15,894 bases of DNA from Firmicutes bacterium UBA5454 (GTDB lineage: Bacteria > Bacillota > Clostridia > Caldicoprobacterales > DTU083): contig DIQU01000050.1 in assembly GCA_002426555.1 (NCBI GenBank), positions 475 through 16,368 on the forward strand, in the 5' to 3' direction. Shown one piece after another: positions 6,784-14,212 of this stretch (the first letter of the stretch is position 1; each line of letters starts with the position of its first letter). Both the position numbers and the translations under genes were made by a program. The notes under the pieces were generated by a model. That model saw only the letters and a list, made by a program, of their open reading frames with translations, had not been told where the DNA came from and did no database searches.

Positions 6784-8157
6784 TTGATAACATTCGGTGA
6801 AAACGGATGGTTTGGAGTAATAAGTGATGAGGTAGGCTTTGAAAACATCAACATCATAGCTCAAGCTGCAGCAGACTACCTTAATGATACGACTCATCCG
6901 GGGCTGGTGGTATTGGGCTATGATACTCGTTTCTTGTCAAGAGAATATGCCTGGTCCATTCAACGTGTATTGACCGCTAACCGAATTCAGGTATTCATGC
7001 ACAAAAAGCCAATCCCTACTGCTTTTTTAAGTATGTCTGTTAAGAAGTATCAAGCTGATTTGGGAATCATGGTAACAGGCGAAAGCCGTCCGGCCAGCTA
7101 TTCAGGATTAAGCTTCCATCTGCCATCTGGCAGGCCGGTGAATCATTGCTGGATGGATATCCTCTTTCAATATCTCTACAGGAGATATCCCAGAAGCTCG
7201 GAAGATGGTAAGCATTTGCTTGAATATATGGATTTTTTTCCGGATTATGTGGAAAAAATGGAGAAATTTATTGATATTAAGTCTTTTTGCAGTAAAAATC
7301 CTTATCTTACCAGCGACAGTTTTTTTGGCAGTGTAGGTACTTATTTTCAGGATATGATGAGAAAGTGGGAAATCAATGGAACTCATATTCGTACCAAGCC
7401 TAATCCAGGATTCATGGACTGTGTACCATCGCCCAACAATCGAAATATGCATCCGGTGTCAAGATTGACATCACAAAAAAAGGGAGATATCGGCTTCTTT
7501 TTTAATGGTGATGGCAGCGCTCTCGGTGCTGTGTCTCCTGAGGGCAGGATAATATCAAGTATCGAAGCGTCAGCGCTTCTATTGGATGAATGGTTTCAAA
7601 CCAGGGGATGTGACTTTGATGTCTACACCGAAATCTTCACAGCAAACTGTGCTCATGAACTGCTGAATGATTTTGGCATAAAAGCTTATCCTTTGCATAA
7701 ACTTCAGGAGGATAGTAAAAGTTGGGATCGGGCGATTATATGGGATCGCAATGGTTTGACTTTCGGTCCTTTTCATCCAGACAAAGATGGCATCCTGCAG
7801 AGCCTCCTGCTGACACAGGCATTGTTAAGGAACAATCTGGATTGGAATAAATGTACTGAGAGAATGGAAACCTTGACCAGAGGTAGTGTAGTAGAACTAC
7901 GAACAATACATTTGGATTCGAACGCCTGGGACAGGAAAGAAAGAACCCTGCTCACAAAAGCGGAAAGTCTGGAATCGGGGAAGCTGGTACAATGGTTGGA
8001 AGAAGGCGAAAGCAGGAAATTGTGTTTCCAAGGCGGCTTCTGGGCAGGACTATCCTACAATGCAGCAGAATCCAGTTTAAGTCTGTTTTGCGAAACTACA
8101 GGACAGCAAAAGGCGGAAGAAATAATACCTGAATTTCTCAATTGGTTAATGGAATAG
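6784..8157 (+). CDS. Degenerate phosphohexomutase-family protein, probably non-catalytic
   Basis: The protein aligns from end to end with the alpha-D-phosphohexomutase family (phosphomannomutase/phosphoglucomutase, about 450 aa): FGENGWFGVISDEVGFENI matches the start, and VVLGYDTRFLSREYA the 'VgyDtR..S..fA' motif. The four functional loops are altered. The phosphoserine loop TASHNP reads TGESRP, with E100 at the Ser position. The metal loop DGDADR reads NGDGSA (241-246). The sugar loop EESGH is replaced by WDRNGLTF (320-327). The C-terminal phosphate loop RPSGTEP is not recognisable (GGFWAGLSYN instead). The frame is intact, so this looks like a selected pseudoenzyme, not decay. I chose the TTG at 6784 because GGAGGTGA (6771-6778) sits 5 bp before it and the family homology begins there; an upstream ATG at 6667 would code through the DnaA boxes. 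Confidence 0.8.
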   Translation: MITFGENGWFGVISDEVGFENINIIAQAAADYLNDTTHPGLVVLGYDTRFLSREYAWSIQRVLTANRIQVFMHKKPIPTAFLSMSVKKYQADLGIMVTGESRPASYSGLSFHLPSGRPVNHCWMDILFQYLYRRYPRSSEDGKHLLEYMDFFPDYVEKMEKFIDIKSFCSKNPYLTSDSFFGSVGTYFQDMMRKWEINGTHIRTKPNPGFMDCVPSPNNRNMHPVSRLTSQKKGDIGFFFNGDGSALGAVSPEGRIISSIEASALLLDEWFQTRGCDFDVYTEIFTANCAHELLNDFGIKAYPLHKLQEDSKSWDRAIIWDRNGLTFGPFHPDKDGILQSLLLTQALLRNNLDWNKCTERMETLTRGSVVELRTIHLDSNAWDRKERTLLTKAESLESGKLVQWLEEGESRKLCFQGGFWAGLSYNAAESSLSLFCETTGQQKAEEIIPEFLNWLME

Positions 8158-8271
8158 ATATTTTTTTATGTATTTAGAAGGAATTTGCATATTTACGTAG
8201 AATACAATGCCATACTTTTAAAGATTCAGAAGCTGACCAGCATGAATGGTTATTTCTGATGATTTTGGGTA

Positions 8272-8277
8272 TATAAT
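8272..8277 (+). promoter_or_regulatory. Possible -10 element before the zinc-ribbon gene
   Basis: TATAAT is present 46 bp before the ATG at 8324, but I see no convincing -35 at 16-18 bp. Low support. Confidence 0.25.
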
Positions 8278-8323
8278 ATTTACCAATATCAGAAACACAA
8301 TCAAGCTTTCCTGGAGGGATAAC

Positions 8324-8671
8324 ATGGCTTACAAAAAATGTCCGCGCTGCAGTTTAAATTATGTTAAGGATACAGAGCTGCTGTGTGCGATTTGTTTGGA
8401 TGAGGTCGGAAAAGCAATTCGAAGAAGTGATGAAGAAGAAGAATATGATATTTGCCCCGAATGTGGAGAGCAAATCATAAAGGCCGGTGAAGAAATGTGC
8501 TATTCGTGTATGATGGAGCAAAATAAAGATGAAGAGGAGCTTCCCAAAGACAAGGAAAGCGATTGGGACAAGGAAGCCGATGACAAAGATGAAGAACTTT
8601 TTGAGGAGGAAGAAAATCAAGGTTTTATAGAGATAGATTTGGACGAAGAAGTGGAAGATGAAGACGAATAA
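8324..8671 (+). CDS. Small double zinc-ribbon protein with acidic C-terminal tail
   Basis: A 115-aa protein of unknown function. It has two similar CxxC-CxxC units: C6/C9 with C21/C24, and C44/C47 with C59/C62. Each begins CPxC and spaces its second pair similarly, consistent with two zinc ribbons arising by duplication. Residues from about 68 to 115 are almost entirely Asp, Glu and Lys and end in EDEDE, probably a disordered polyanionic tail. The ATG at 8324 follows CTGGAGGG at a good distance; an in-frame ATG at 8246 lacks such a site. In layout it resembles flagellar-locus or translation-linked zinc-ribbon proteins, but I cannot assign it. It lies between the mutase-like gene and veg, 32 bp before the frame containing veg. 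Confidence 0.75.
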   Translation: MAYKKCPRCSLNYVKDTELLCAICLDEVGKAIRRSDEEEEYDICPECGEQIIKAGEEMCYSCMMEQNKDEEELPKDKESDWDKEADDKDEELFEEEENQGFIEIDLDEEVEDEDE

Positions 8672-8730
8672 TATAAGACAGACACGGAAACACTATTCTC
8701 AAATTGGAATATGAGATGGGATGTGATGCC

Positions 8731-8997
8731 GTGATTGATGCAGAAGCTTTGACCAGGGTTAGAAGGGTTTTGGAATCCAATGTAGGGCAAAAGGTTAGGT
8801 TGAAAGCAAACCGGGGAAGAAGGAAATCCTATATCAAGGAAGGAGTTATTTGCGATACTTATCTAAACCTTTTTACAGTACAAGTGGACATCGATACAAG
8901 AACCGTGCAAACCCTCGCATACACTTATTCGGATGTCCTCACATCCAATGTAGAGCTGGTAAAATGCAGCGATAATAAGAGATTATGCACAGGTTAG
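8731..8997 (+). CDS. veg: Veg family protein
   Basis: Small conserved Firmicute protein, in B. subtilis linked to biofilm matrix gene expression and to early spore outgrowth. The core matches closely: VLESNVGQKVRLKANRGRRK corresponds to 'l..nlGkrv.lKan.GRRK', followed by EGVICDTYLNLFTVQVD, and AYTYSDVLTSNVEL corresponds to 'sYsYaDiLtetVEL'. With the GTG start at 8731 it is 88 aa, near the 86 aa of B. subtilis Veg. Upstream, GGGATGTGAT (8718-8727) resembles a long Shine-Dalgarno and supports this start. TTG at 8704 or ATG at 8716 are alternatives. In Clostridia veg is often next to sipL and ispE, as here. A terminator follows. Confidence 0.9.
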   Translation: MIDAEALTRVRRVLESNVGQKVRLKANRGRRKSYIKEGVICDTYLNLFTVQVDIDTRTVQTLAYTYSDVLTSNVELVKCSDNKRLCTG

Positions 8998-9020
8998 GAA
9001 ATAGTTATTAAAAACCTGCA

Positions 9021-9047
9021 AAAAAAGAAGGCATGCCTTCTTTTTTT
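9021..9047. terminator. Terminator after veg, symmetric
   Basis: A palindromic A-rich/T-rich hairpin: AGAAGG (9026-9031) pairs with CCTTCT (9036-9041) around a CATG loop. An A run precedes it and a T run (9041-9047) follows. It could stop transcription in both directions. Confidence 0.85.
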
Positions 9048-9049
9048 AT

Positions 9050-9076
9050 TCATATTTTGCCTGATCTCCATATAAG
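9050..9076 (+). promoter_or_regulatory. Candidate sigma-E promoter for the sipL-like gene
   Basis: TCATATT (9050-9056) matches the sigma-E -35 pattern kmATATT. CATATAAG (9069-9076) matches 6 of 8 positions of the -10 CATACAmT. The spacer is 12 bp, slightly short. Mother-cell sigma-E control is what is known for sipL in Clostridioides difficile. Confidence 0.4.
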
Positions 9077-9126
9077 ATATATTATGAAAGTTTATGGACA
9101 AATAATGTCAGGGGAGGGGAGCAACA

Positions 9127-10692
9127 TTGACAATAGAATGTAGAAGGGATCTACTGAGACTGGATCAGGCGGTAGGCGAAGAGACATCCCAGGCCTTGGT
9201 GGAAGGTGAAATCAATGTACCGGAGACGAAAGAAGCTGCAGCCAAAATATTGGATATCAATGGAGAAGTGATCATTTCCAGCCGTGAAGTCATACAGGAC
9301 AGGGTAATGGTAGAAGGCATTTTACGCTATGATGTCTTGTATATACCTGAAGATAATACTGAAATTGACTCACTGGATGCAGAGATTGGATTTACGCAGT
9401 ATCTTGAATTACCAGGCGCAAAGCCAAAGATGGCTGCTCAGTTAAAATTAAATGTGGAGCATATTGATTATGAGCTGGTATCGGGCAGGAAAATAAATGT
9501 GAAATCAGTATTGAATCTATATGGCCGGGTCAGCGAGGTTATGGAGTTGGAAGCGGTAACTGACTTTTTCCAATTGGATGACATTGAGGCTTTACGAGAT
9601 AGCATCAGGGTGTCATCTACTGCCGGTACAGGGCATTCTCAGACTATGGTTCGGGAGGATCTGGAACTTACAGATTCCATGCCTTCTGTTTTGAAAATTC
9701 TCAGGAAGGATGCTCAAGTCAGAATAAGTGAAAAAAAGGCTGCCGACAACAAGGTAGTTGCACATGGAGATGTGGATCTGCGGATATTGTATCTTTGTGA
9801 AGATGAAGATGAGCCCATACAGTACCTGTCTCACAGCATTCCTTTCAGCCATGCAGCAGAGATACCCGGCGCATACCAGGGTATGGAATGCCAGGCAGAA
9901 ATCAATGTGACAGAATTTTATGCGGATCTCAGGGAAAATATCAATAATGAGCTGCGGATCATCGATACTGAGCTGGTTCTTGGGATGGATGCCCAGGTCT
10001 TCGAAGCTCAGGAGGGTGAGATCCTGGTTGATGCATACAGCCCGACAATTGCCGTATCTTTAAAGAAAAGAAAAGTACATCTAACTCAATTTATGGGAGA
10101 AAGTCAAGGGCAAACGGTTTTGAAGGAAAGTATCACCTTTCCTGAAGGAGTACCCAAGGCCAGAAAGATCCTTTATGTGGATGCCAGACCTTCCATTACG
10201 GATGAAAGGATTGAGGAAGGAACGGTGAACCTTGAGGGGATTCTTACTGTTCAGGTAGTTTACCAAACAAATGATGCTGCTGCGCCTCTGGGAAGTTTCC
10301 GTGAGGATTTCCCTTTACGTCACAGCCTTGAGATGTCAGGGTTAAAGCCGGGTATGGACAGTAAGAGTGAGATATTGGTTGAGCATATCAATCATACTCT
10401 GCTGGCACAAGATGAGGCAGAATTGAAAATCACCCTCCTTTGCCGAGCCGGTATTTACCAATCAGTTGTGAAGGATGTCATCATCGGAGCAGAGGAGATT
10501 GAAAAAGCAGCTGCAAAAGAAGAGGGTATTTACATATATTATGTACAACCGGGCGATATCTTGTGGTCTATTGCTAAAAGATACAACACGACAATTTCCG
10601 GAATATTGAAATATAATCTACTGGAAGAGGAAACGCCGGCAGTAGGTACTCGCTTGCTGATCTATAAGAAGTTGGAATCTTCTTTTTCATGA
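9127..10692 (+). CDS. sipL: SipL-like coat morphogenesis protein (DUF3794 repeats + LysM)
   Basis: Mother-cell protein that in C. difficile binds SpoIVA through its C-terminal LysM domain and holds the coat to the forespore; it replaces SpoVID of Bacillus. It is 521 aa, close to the roughly 515 aa of SipL. Three repeated DUF3794/SPOCS-type units are visible at about 30-115, 185-270 and 335-420. Each has the rhythm 'v.G.l...vlY......', a short basic segment and 'PGa..gm..q...nVeh'-type residues. The LysM domain covers about 470-515 (YYVQPGDILWSIAKRYNTTI, then GTRLLIYKK). The TTG start at 9127 follows AGGGGAGGGGAG at a good distance. There is no signal peptide, as expected for a cytosolic coat protein. 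Confidence 0.92.
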   Translation: MTIECRRDLLRLDQAVGEETSQALVEGEINVPETKEAAAKILDINGEVIISSREVIQDRVMVEGILRYDVLYIPEDNTEIDSLDAEIGFTQYLELPGAKPKMAAQLKLNVEHIDYELVSGRKINVKSVLNLYGRVSEVMELEAVTDFFQLDDIEALRDSIRVSSTAGTGHSQTMVREDLELTDSMPSVLKILRKDAQVRISEKKAADNKVVAHGDVDLRILYLCEDEDEPIQYLSHSIPFSHAAEIPGAYQGMECQAEINVTEFYADLRENINNELRIIDTELVLGMDAQVFEAQEGEILVDAYSPTIAVSLKKRKVHLTQFMGESQGQTVLKESITFPEGVPKARKILYVDARPSITDERIEEGTVNLEGILTVQVVYQTNDAAAPLGSFREDFPLRHSLEMSGLKPGMDSKSEILVEHINHTLLAQDEAELKITLLCRAGIYQSVVKDVIIGAEEIEKAAAKEEGIYIYYVQPGDILWSIAKRYNTTISGILKYNLLEEETPAVGTRLLIYKKLESSFS

Positions 10693-10707
10693 TTGTCACC
10701 GGTCTAT

Positions 10708-10768
10708 TTCCTAACTGTCATCCAGAACACTTCCTAATTGTCATCCAGAACGAAGTGAAGGATCTTGG
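10708..10768. repeat. Short direct repeat, resembling a dispersed TGTCATCC-type element
   Basis: A 21-bp unit (10708-10728) recurs at 10731-10751 with one difference (CTAAC against CTAAT), a 23-bp period. Both contain TGTCATCCAGAAC. The second copy continues GAAGTGAAGGATCTTGGGG, which resembles the widespread intergenic element beginning TGTCATyCTGAGCGAAG. It may be a degraded mobile or palindromic repeat lodged after sipL. Confidence 0.5.
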
Positions 10769-10775
10769 GGAGTCA

Positions 10776-10807
10776 GGGAAAGCTGCAGTTGCAGCTTCCC
10801 TTTTTTT
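10776..10807 (+). terminator. Terminator after the sipL-like gene
   Basis: GGGAAAGCTGCA (10776-10787) pairs with TGCAGCTTCCC (10790-10800) with one bulged A and a 2-nt GT centre. Seven T (10801-10807) follow. Confidence 0.85.
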
Positions 10808-10873
10808 GCACTTGTGTTGTATAATGTTACTATAACTTAAATAGACATACATGCAAGCTGTATGGGAGGACCT

Positions 10874-11815
10874 ATGGCAAAGATTAGCCTGAGAGCGCCT
10901 GCAAAAATCAATTGGACCCTGGATGTAATAGGAAAACAGCTGGATGGATATCACCAGGTGGAAATGCTAATGCAATCCATTGCTCTATGGGATGAAGTTG
11001 TCTTAACCGAATACCCCGGAAGCAAGCTTGAAAGCCCTGAAATCCATATAAGAGGGAATTCTTCCAAAATGCCTTTGGATGAAAGCAACCTGGCAGTTAA
11101 GGCGGCAAGTTTGATTATGCAGCGTTTTGAAATCTTTTCCGGGCTCGAAATTGAAATCATAAAAAATATACCCATGGAAGCAGGGCTTGCCGGGGGCAGT
11201 ACCGATGCCGCTGCTGTATTGACAGGCTTGAATTCTCTATGGAAACTTGGTCTTTCCCTGTCAGATTTAAATGAGCTGGGTACACAATTGGGAGCGGATG
11301 TTCCTTTCTGCATAACAGGCGGTACGGCAATAGCCAGGGGTATAGGTAATGAGCTTCACAGTCTTCCCCCTCTTAAAGGAATCTGGCTTGTACTTTTAAA
11401 ACCACCTTTTGGTATGTCTACAGCCGATGTTTATCAGGGTTTGAGTTTGAAATCAATTAAAACTCATCCAAATTGGAACAAGGCTTACGAGTTATTACAA
11501 GCTGGACAGTTAAGTGAGCTTCAGCAGAATCTGGTGAATGTATTGGAATCGGTTGCGGCAGTTCATCATCCAGAGATTGGAAAGCTCAAGGAAGCTTTGA
11601 TTCGGGCAGGAGCAGCAGCCAGTGCCATGACGGGAAGCGGTCCTGCTGTTTTTGGTGTATTTTCAAGTTCTGCAGATGCTCATAAGGCAGCCTTGAAATT
11701 CAAGCTGTTGTACGAACAAGTTTACATAATTCCTATCCATGATAAGGGTGTGGAGATAGTAGAAGGGGGAGACGATACTTTTGACAAAAATCAATGCAGT
11801 TGTTTTAGCCGGTGA
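10874..11815 (+). CDS. ispE: 4-diphosphocytidyl-2-C-methyl-D-erythritol kinase
   Basis: GHMP kinase of the MEP isoprenoid pathway; it phosphorylates CDP-methylerythritol using ATP. At 313 aa it is slightly longer than usual (about 285). Family landmarks are APAKINWTLDV with K11, GYHQVEMLMQSI, the glycine-rich ATP motif PMEAGLAGGSTDAA (100-113), GADVPFC with the catalytic Asp D142, and the C-terminal TGSGPAVFG (253-261). I start at the ATG at 10874, where homology begins and GGGAGG lies 4 bp upstream. The in-frame ATG at 10862 would put the ribosome binding site inside the gene. The C-terminal 11 codons overlap the next gene, suggesting translational coupling. Confidence 0.95.
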   Translation: MAKISLRAPAKINWTLDVIGKQLDGYHQVEMLMQSIALWDEVVLTEYPGSKLESPEIHIRGNSSKMPLDESNLAVKAASLIMQRFEIFSGLEIEIIKNIPMEAGLAGGSTDAAAVLTGLNSLWKLGLSLSDLNELGTQLGADVPFCITGGTAIARGIGNELHSLPPLKGIWLVLLKPPFGMSTADVYQGLSLKSIKTHPNWNKAYELLQAGQLSELQQNLVNVLESVAAVHHPEIGKLKEALIRAGAAASAMTGSGPAVFGVFSSSADAHKAALKFKLLYEQVYIIPIHDKGVEIVEGGDDTFDKNQCSCFSR

Positions 11816-12548
11816 CAATAAGAGAGATTTTGTTCAATTGGGTGTGGAGAACAAATCATTGCTTCCCATCAATGGAAAGCCCATGGTGGAATATGTAGTG
11901 GATGCTCTTCGCTGTTCCTCTCTTATTGGGAAAATTTCAATTTCCGGGCCGGAAAAACTCTTGAAATCGGTTTTAGGCAGCAAGGTGGACTTTTATGCAG
12001 GTGAGCGGGAATCCATGTTTGATAATATAACAGCAGGTATTCGTCCCTTTGCAGGTGAACCTGCAGTACTGGTGGTTACATCCGACATACCTATGATTAC
12101 AGGAGAGATGATTACTGATTTCATTCAATGTTCACTGGCACAAGAAGGTGATTTCTGTTATCCGATTGTGGAAAAACAGTTGAATGACATGGAGTTTCCA
12201 GGCGTGGAAAGAACCTATGTCAGGTTGAAGGAGGGCACATTTACCGGTGGTAATATTACACTTTTCAATCCCGCTAAATGGGAACAATGTGAAGAGCTTG
12301 TCAAAAGCTTAATTCGCTTTCGAAAAAAGCCCTTGAAAACAGCAAAACTGCTTGGATTCAAGTTTTTACTCGGCCTGTTGCTGGGTACTCTTCCTATCAA
12401 CAAGGTAGAGGAGCGCTTTGGCAGTCTGCTGCAAATTGATGCAGCTGCCATATCAGTGAATTACCCGGAAATTGGCAATGATGTGGATAAACCCAGTGAT
12501 TTGGAAATGGTAAAGCGATATTTTGAATCCAAGGCCAAGGTCTTCTGA
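11781..12548 (+). CDS. MobA-like nucleotidyltransferase family protein
   Basis: A 255-aa protein with an NTP-transferase fold of the MobA/GlmU type. INAVVLAGDNKR takes the place of the usual 'vvLAGG.s.R' nucleotide loop, KSLLPINGKPMVEYVVDAL is the typical 'K.ll.i.GkpmieyvldaL' motif, and D102 in TSDIPMIT is the expected metal-binding Asp. The C-terminus carries a VDKPSDLEMV segment seen in such enzymes. A hydrophobic stretch around 193-207 (LLGFKFLLGLLLGTLP) might touch the membrane. The second glycine of the loop is Asp (LAGD). The product is unknown; it is not a typical MobA or IspD. The TTG start at 11781 overlaps ispE by 35 bp and is preceded by GGGGGAG. This gene often sits between ispE and spoIIR in Clostridia. 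Confidence 0.75.
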   Translation: MTKINAVVLAGDNKRDFVQLGVENKSLLPINGKPMVEYVVDALRCSSLIGKISISGPEKLLKSVLGSKVDFYAGERESMFDNITAGIRPFAGEPAVLVVTSDIPMITGEMITDFIQCSLAQEGDFCYPIVEKQLNDMEFPGVERTYVRLKEGTFTGGNITLFNPAKWEQCEELVKSLIRFRKKPLKTAKLLGFKFLLGLLLGTLPINKVEERFGSLLQIDAAAISVNYPEIGNDVDKPSDLEMVKRYFESKAKVF

Positions 12549-12579
12549 TAAAGGGAGACGATTTTTTACAAAAACACTT

Positions 12580-12609
12580 GTATACTCGTATATATGAATG
12601 TATAGACTC
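12580..12609 (+). promoter_or_regulatory. Candidate sigma-F promoter for spoIIR
   Basis: GTATA (12580-12584), a 15-bp spacer and GTATAGACTC (12600-12609) match most of the sigma-F pattern GyATA / GGnnAnAMTw. Forespore sigma-F control of spoIIR is established in Bacillus. The start codon is about 50 bp downstream. Confidence 0.4.
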
Positions 12610-12659
12610 CTGTATTTTGTCAATACTTAGATATGAAACAGGATACGGGGGTTTTAATC

Positions 12660-13286
12660 ATGAAAAAAAACAAACAGATGCTGACAGTCATTATATTTCT
12701 GATACTGATCACAGCCATAAGCACAAGCATGAACTCAGCTTTGGAAAGCAATAATCTAATACGTTTGCATGTTATTGCTAACAGTGATTCACCAAAGGAT
12801 CAGGCACTTAAGTACCAGGTTCGTGATCAATTGTTATTAAGTTTTGGTGATGAATTAAACAATGCAAAAACCATAAACGATGCCCGAAACTTGATAAATG
12901 CAAACCTGGACAAATTTAAAGAGATTGCATCAAAGGAAGTTAAGAAACAAGGTTATGAATATCCAGTGGAAGCTTCTCTTGGTGTATCCAGATTTCCTAC
13001 CAGAGTATACGGCGATTTGGTATATCCGGCAGGTGACTATGAAGCTCTGCGATTGGTAATAGGAGAGGGCAGCGGTGCAAATTGGTGGTGTGTTATGTTT
13101 CCTCCTCTTTGTTTTGTGGATGTTTCTTCTGGAGTTGTCAGTGAAGGTGAAATGGATGAAGACATTCCGGGGGAATCTGAAAAAAACGTAACTACAGACC
13201 AGGATGATAAAACGATAGTGTATACTTTCAAATTGGCTCAATGGTGGAATAGTTTTCGAGATTGGATAAGCGGTCTCTTTGCATAG
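12660..13286 (+). CDS. spoIIR: SpoIIR, forespore-to-mother-cell signal protein
   Basis: Secreted from the forespore into the intermembrane space, SpoIIR triggers the SpoIIGA protease to process pro-sigma-E, the first cross-compartment checkpoint. The protein is 208 aa, close to the usual 220. An N-terminal hydrophobic segment (about 7-24) is a signal anchor. It is followed by the family signature LIRLHVIANSDSPKDQALKY and, later, VEASLGVSRFPTRVYGDLVYPAGDYEALR in two blocks, then NWWCVMFPPLCFVD. I choose the ATG at 12660, which has GGGGG (12647-12651) 8 bp upstream. The in-frame ATG at 12633 would add nine polar residues before the signal sequence and has no good ribosome binding site. The gene has its own candidate sigma-F promoter and a terminator after it. 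Confidence 0.95.
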   Translation: MKKNKQMLTVIIFLILITAISTSMNSALESNNLIRLHVIANSDSPKDQALKYQVRDQLLLSFGDELNNAKTINDARNLINANLDKFKEIASKEVKKQGYEYPVEASLGVSRFPTRVYGDLVYPAGDYEALRLVIGEGSGANWWCVMFPPLCFVDVSSGVVSEGEMDEDIPGESEKNVTTDQDDKTIVYTFKLAQWWNSFRDWISGLFA

Positions 13287-13318
13287 ATTCTTTTCGTTTT
13301 TAAATACTCCCATCAAGG

Positions 13319-13349
13319 CGCTCACTTTATATTAGTGGGCGTTTATTTA
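13319..13349 (+). terminator. Terminator after spoIIR
   Basis: CGCTCACT (13319-13326) pairs with AGTGGGCG (13334-13341), 8 bp with one G-T pair and a 7-nt loop. TTTATTTAT follows. Confidence 0.75.
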
Positions 13350-13416
13350 TTGCTCCATATTCTCGTATTTGTTTGGAACTCTCTTAACATTGTAAAAACT
13401 TGGATTATCTTTCAAT

Positions 13417-13446
13417 GCATATCCTTTCAATCGGTGGCAAAAAATA
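13417..13446 (+). promoter_or_regulatory. Candidate sigma-G/F promoter for sleB-ypeB
   Basis: GCATA (13417-13421), a 15-bp spacer and GCAAAAAATA (13437-13446) fit the forespore consensus GyATA / GGnnAnAMTw with one mismatch. The ATG of sleB follows 32 bp later. sleB-ypeB is transcribed by sigma-G in Bacillus. Confidence 0.55.
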
Positions 13447-13478
13447 GATAAAGCTATACAACAGAAAGGAAGAAAAAT

Positions 13479-14198
13479 ATGGGCTATAAACGAAAGTTTA
13501 CACTGATTTCCATATTGATGACTTTGGTACTTTGTTTGGGAATGTTTGCTCAATTTTTTATAGGCAGCAATAATACAGCAGAAGCAGCCAGCCTTTATTG
13601 GGGTTCAACAGGAAACAAGGTATCAGAGGTGCAGCGAAAACTCAAACAATGGGATTATTATGACGGCCCTATCGATGGTGTTTTTGGACAGTCAACCTAT
13701 GATGCCGTAATTTTTTTCCAAAGAAAAAATGGTCTCAAGCAAGATGGTGTTATTGGGACACAAACCGCTAATGCTCTTGGCATTCAATTAACCGGCAGTT
13801 CCTCGAGTCAGGGTTCTTCCTCTGCAGGCGGCAATACCGGCGGGAATTCCAATGATGTTTATCTTTTAGCCAGGGTAGTACATGGTGAAGCGCGAGGAGA
13901 ACCCTATCTAGGTAAGGTGGCAGTTGCGGCTGTTGTACTTAACCGGGTTAGTCATCCTAATTTCCCTAACACCATTGCTGGAGTAATTTATCAGCCATTG
14001 GCCTTTACAGCTGTAGCTGACGGCCAGATGAATATAACTCCAGATGAGGAATCCATTCGAGCTGCACGTGATGCTCTAAATGGATGGGATCCTACGTATG
14101 GAGCAATATATTATTACAACCCTGCAACGGCTACCAGTAAATGGATTTGGAGCAGACCTGTTCATATTGTTATTGGTAAGCACAGTTTTGCAACATGA
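13479..14198 (+). CDS. sleB: SleB, spore cortex-lytic enzyme
   Basis: Germination lytic transglycosylase that degrades the muramic-lactam cortex; it is exported from the forespore and stored in an inactive form. It is 239 aa. An N-terminal signal peptide covers about 1-37 (hydrophobic 8-29, probable cleavage near AEAAS). A PG_binding_1 domain covers about 40-101 (VSEVQRKLKQWDYYDGPIDG, then QSTYDAVIFFQ and GVIGTQTANAL), with a Ser/Gly-rich linker at 105-124. The catalytic Hydrolase_2 (SleB/CwlJ) domain runs from 126 to the end. The catalytic Glu is E137 in VVHGEARGEPYLG, and YYYNP and the terminal GKHSFAT are family hallmarks. AGAAAGGAAG precedes the ATG. ypeB starts 14 bp after its stop, the usual bicistronic pair. 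Confidence 0.96.
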   Translation: MGYKRKFTLISILMTLVLCLGMFAQFFIGSNNTAEAASLYWGSTGNKVSEVQRKLKQWDYYDGPIDGVFGQSTYDAVIFFQRKNGLKQDGVIGTQTANALGIQLTGSSSSQGSSSAGGNTGGNSNDVYLLARVVHGEARGEPYLGKVAVAAVVLNRVSHPNFPNTIAGVIYQPLAFTAVADGQMNITPDEESIRAARDALNGWDPTYGAIYYYNPATATSKWIWSRPVHIVIGKHSFAT

Positions 14199-14212
14199 AA
14201 GAGGGGATACAT

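Noticed and set aside
10708..10751. CRISPR array
   Set aside because: Only two copies at a 23-bp period with no spacer-length intervals and no cas genes.
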